A stretch of DNA of 64,000 bases from Xanthomonas sp. Leaf131 (GTDB lineage: Bacteria; Pseudomonadota; Gammaproteobacteria; Xanthomonadales; Xanthomonadaceae). The stretch covers positions 51,215 through 115,214 of the forward strand of contig NZ_LMOG01000007.1 of NCBI RefSeq assembly GCF_001423495.1, read 5' to 3'. Under the pieces are notes generated by a model. The model ran no database searches. It was not told the origin of the DNA and saw only the letters and a program-made list of their open reading frames with translations. Both the position numbers and the translations under genes were made by a program. This document shows, in pieces, positions 62,494 through 64,000 of the stretch. Position 1 is the first letter of the stretch, and the number at the start of each line of letters is the position of its first letter.

Positions 62494-62904
62494 ATGGGAG
62501 AACTAGAGTATTCCGTAGCAACACTCCGATTCTTTGGAGACGATCTGGTGCCCGACGAGATCAGCGCGTTGCTTTTGGGCAGCCCAACAGCCTCCAGGCA
62601 TAAGGGGCAAGAACTTAAGTCGAAGAACGGCGCAGTGCGCATCGCCAAGACTGGCAGCTGGAGACTGACTTCAACGCAACGCGAGCCTGAGGATCTTGAG
62701 GCACAGATCTTCGAAATCCTGAACCAGCTCACCCAAGACTTGAGTGTTTAGGAACACTTGAGCAGTCGCTATGAGCCTGACCTGTTCTGCGGCATCTTCA
62801 TGGCTGGGAGGAATGACGGTCTAACACTTTCCGCTAAAGCCCTGTTGGCGCTTGGACAAAGAGGCATTTCCTTAGACCTGGATATCTATGACCCAACCCG
62901 CTAG
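62494..62904 (+). pseudogene. DUF4279 cassette gene with in-frame TAG
   Basis: The first 85 codons (MGELEYSVATLRFFGDDLVP, then DEISALLLGSPTASRHKGQE) are the N-terminal part of a DUF4279 protein. A TAG at 62749 stops it, but the same frame continues through EHLSSRYEPDLFCGIFMAG to RGISLDLDIYDPTR and a final TAG at 62902. The downstream text is the normal DUF4279 C-terminus, and the stop falls where related proteins tend to have Trp (TGG). A single G-to-A change therefore explains the break. The function of DUF4279 is unknown. Confidence 0.75.
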
Positions 62905-63215
62905 TGATCCAATGTCGCGTCAGAAAATTCATTCAAGGCAAACCTGCTTTGGGAGCGGCTGAACTCAAAACGCCAGATCTGCCCCAAGGTGCCGCCACTC
63001 ACCCACATGCCCCGCAACACTGCACCGTCGGCCAAGGCTATTACTTCACCAGCAACCAACGCATCTCCACGCTGCGCATACGCGTTGGCTGGATAGAGCA
63101 ACTTGGCTCCACCATCGGCACTAAGCTCCCTATCCGCCTGCGCAACGGCGATCTGATCGTCAGCGTTACTAGTCCCAGCGACAAGGCGACAGACTCCAAG
63201 GGAGGCAGCAATTGA
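62904..63215 (+). pseudogene. symE-like copy 3, N-terminally truncated and fused to attC
   Basis: The frame opens with GTG at 62904, runs through the attC site, then enters the SymE core: QHCTVGQGYYFTSNQRISTL, RIRVGWIEQLGSTIGTKLPI, RNGDLIVSV. The basic N-terminal half of SymE is missing and replaced by attC-derived codons. The core itself is intact though diverged (G for F, T for S), so a product may still be made. Confidence 0.6.
62917..62979 (+). repeat. attC site 7 (degenerate)
   Basis: GAAAATTCATTCAAGGC resembles the opening of site 2, and GCGGCTGAACTCAAAACGCC the closing half. Both cores are mutated. It lies between the DUF4279 and the symE copy, inside the latter's open frame. Confidence 0.5.
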
Positions 63216-63267
63216 CGGCGGTCCATGCCTCGCACACCATCACGTGATACCAAAAGACGGTTAGGTC

Positions 63268-63657
63268 ATGCCGAAGGCGCTCCTGTTGTTTTTTATCTTG
63301 TGTTCCAGCGACGCCCTCGCGCGCGGTAGTCAGACACCCATTCCCAAGGCCGCGGCTCAACTGGTCACTGCGGTACATGACGCCGCGGTCTCTGAGAGGC
63401 CCCAGTCCCTACGCAAGTTCATGGCGTCCGACTTTGTTTCAAGCTTTGGCGGTGATGGCGGGCCCGATGAGGCCATCGATCTCTGGGGTCAAGATCGGTC
63501 CTACCTCAAGCAACTGGAGCAGGCCACGGTGGGCGAGTGCGAGCTCACGTCGCCCGGTTATCTGGAATGCCCTGCACAAGCCGGCGCTAACCACCGCGCT
63601 GGCTTCAAGCTTACAAAGGGCGGCTGGCGCTTTTTCTCTTTCGTCGCCGGTGACTGA
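63268..63657 (+). CDS. Exported hypothetical protein (129 aa)
   Basis: The protein has a short signal peptide (MPKALLLFFILCSSDALARG). The mature part contains FGGDGGPDEAIDLWGQDRSY and two cysteines (GECELTSPGYLECPAQ) that may pair, then GWRFFSFVAGD at the end. A small periplasmic SnoaL-like or lysozyme-inhibitor-like fold is conceivable but not shown. It follows the third symE copy by 52 bp within the same cassette region. Confidence 0.65.
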   Translation: MPKALLLFFILCSSDALARGSQTPIPKAAAQLVTAVHDAAVSERPQSLRKFMASDFVSSFGGDGGPDEAIDLWGQDRSYLKQLEQATVGECELTSPGYLECPAQAGANHRAGFKLTKGGWRFFSFVAGD

Positions 63658-63723
63658 CGCGCAGCATAGGGCTTGGCAATCAGACGAGTCGACCCATAGA
63701 AAAGTTTGATACGAAGGGAAACC

Positions 63724-63879
63724 ATGAGCTCAGCAATCTACGAACAAACAACCATCACGCGCGACGAATTGTTTGAATCTTTGGGAGAGGTTGATCCTTA
63801 CGTCATCGCGCATGCGATAAATCGAACGCAAAAACGGGGTCAGGCTCACTTTATAAACCAAGCTGACCGCGCTTTCTAG
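63724..63879 (+). CDS. Short cassette frame (51 aa), probably truncated
   Basis: GAAGGGAAACC precedes an ATG that opens MSSAIYEQTTITRDELFESL, then GEVDPYVIAHAINRTQ, protein-like text. From about codon 38 the frame runs into the REP-like repeat at 63836 and ends soon after, so the native C-terminus has probably been lost. Confidence 0.5.
   Translation: MSSAIYEQTTITRDELFESLGEVDPYVIAHAINRTQKRGQAHFINQADRAF
63836..63868. repeat. REP-like repeat, third copy
   Basis: GGGGTCAGGCTCACTTTATA followed by AAGCTGACC repeats the imperfect palindrome found on both sides of the ABC-3C locus. It overlaps the end of a truncated frame and the next attC. Confidence 0.5.
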
Positions 63880-63904
63880 CGGGCTGGCTCAACTTAGGTA
63901 TTAG
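63847..63904 (+). repeat. attC site 8 (degenerate)
   Basis: The stem AAGCTGACCGCGC/GCGGGCTGGCT and the right core GTATTAG, also seen in site 4, support an attC. An insertion sequence starts directly at its right end. Confidence 0.5.
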
Positions 63905-64000
63905 GGAAACTCTGAACAACGCACCACAGATACGCGACACTACCCGCCTCATGTTGAGGAGTGATCCATGCAACTGACGTTCGGTGACGCTGAGGGCCTG
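63905..64000 (+). mobile_element. IS5-family insertion sequence, left end, cut by window
   Basis: GGGAAACTCTGAACAAC after TTAG fits an IS5-group terminal repeat next to its YTAR target. The transposase begins 63 bp inside. The element resembles the IS1478 group of Xanthomonas, from memory; the rest lies beyond the window. Confidence 0.7.
63968..64000 (+). CDS. IS5-family transposase, 3' end outside window
   Basis: The ATG follows GAGGAGTG and gives MQLTFGDAEGL, the N-terminus of a common Xanthomonas IS5-group transposase. Only eleven codons lie in the window. Confidence 0.7.
   Translation, partial: MQLTFGDAEGL

Overview
The window is a high-GC gammaproteobacterial chromosome segment that looks like Xanthomonas. 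The evidence is a pectin-utilisation locus with two large TonB-dependent receptors, FabV as the enoyl-ACP reductase, a VirD4-interacting (XVIPCD) toxin of the Xanthomonadales type IV secretion system, attC sites of the Xanthomonas integron type, and families of palindromic intergenic repeats. The assignment rests on gene content and recalled family knowledge; no database search was possible.

From 1 to about 30 kb the content is mostly core. It has a 5'-cut gluzincin peptidase, fructose-1,6-bisphosphatase and an aromatic aminotransferase (each followed by a clear hairpin terminator), a TonB receptor, and an acetaldehyde dehydrogenase whose usual DUF779 partner lies 6 kb away. Between those two lies a redox block: GMC oxidoreductase, SDR and SnoaL-like genes facing a LysR regulator, then an Rrf2 regulator with an NADP-oxidoreductase-like gene. 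The Ku/LigD end-joining pair, an L-lactate dehydrogenase, a Tat-exported carotenoid oxygenase with a DUF2141 partner, an ICMT-like methyltransferase and a NarL-type two-component system follow.

From 30 to 50 kb there is a winged-helix/nSTAND1/TPR signalling ATPase co-transcribed with a small unknown protein, then FabV, and then the pectin locus. KdgK is divergent from two TonB receptors, a pectin methylesterase and a PL10 pectate lyase, with a 1,293-residue LamG-containing protein of unknown activity downstream. A near-identical 17-bp operator candidate lies in front of each divergent arm. The apparent logic is outer-membrane import of pectin fragments, extracytoplasmic de-esterification and lyase cleavage, and entry of ketodeoxygluconate through KdgK.

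From 50.4 kb to the right edge the sequence is accessory and largely of lower GC. It is an array of small cassettes punctuated by attC-like sites (51503, 51840, 52637, 53412, 61846, 62430, 62917 and 63847), all with the same polarity and with no integrase where one would be expected. Two foreign blocks interrupt it. The first is a three-gene ABC-3C conflict system: a DUF4297/Cap4-like nuclease, a middle component and a DUF3732 SMC-like ATPase. It is bracketed by degenerate repeats. The second is a type IV secretion effector/immunity block flanked by two direct copies of a symE-like toxin gene, the second copy broken. An IS5-family element begins about 100 bp before the right edge.

The best candidates for an interesting system are the ABC-3C module inside the cassette array, the nSTAND1 operon, the toxin/immunity/symE block, and the giant LamG protein of the pectin locus.
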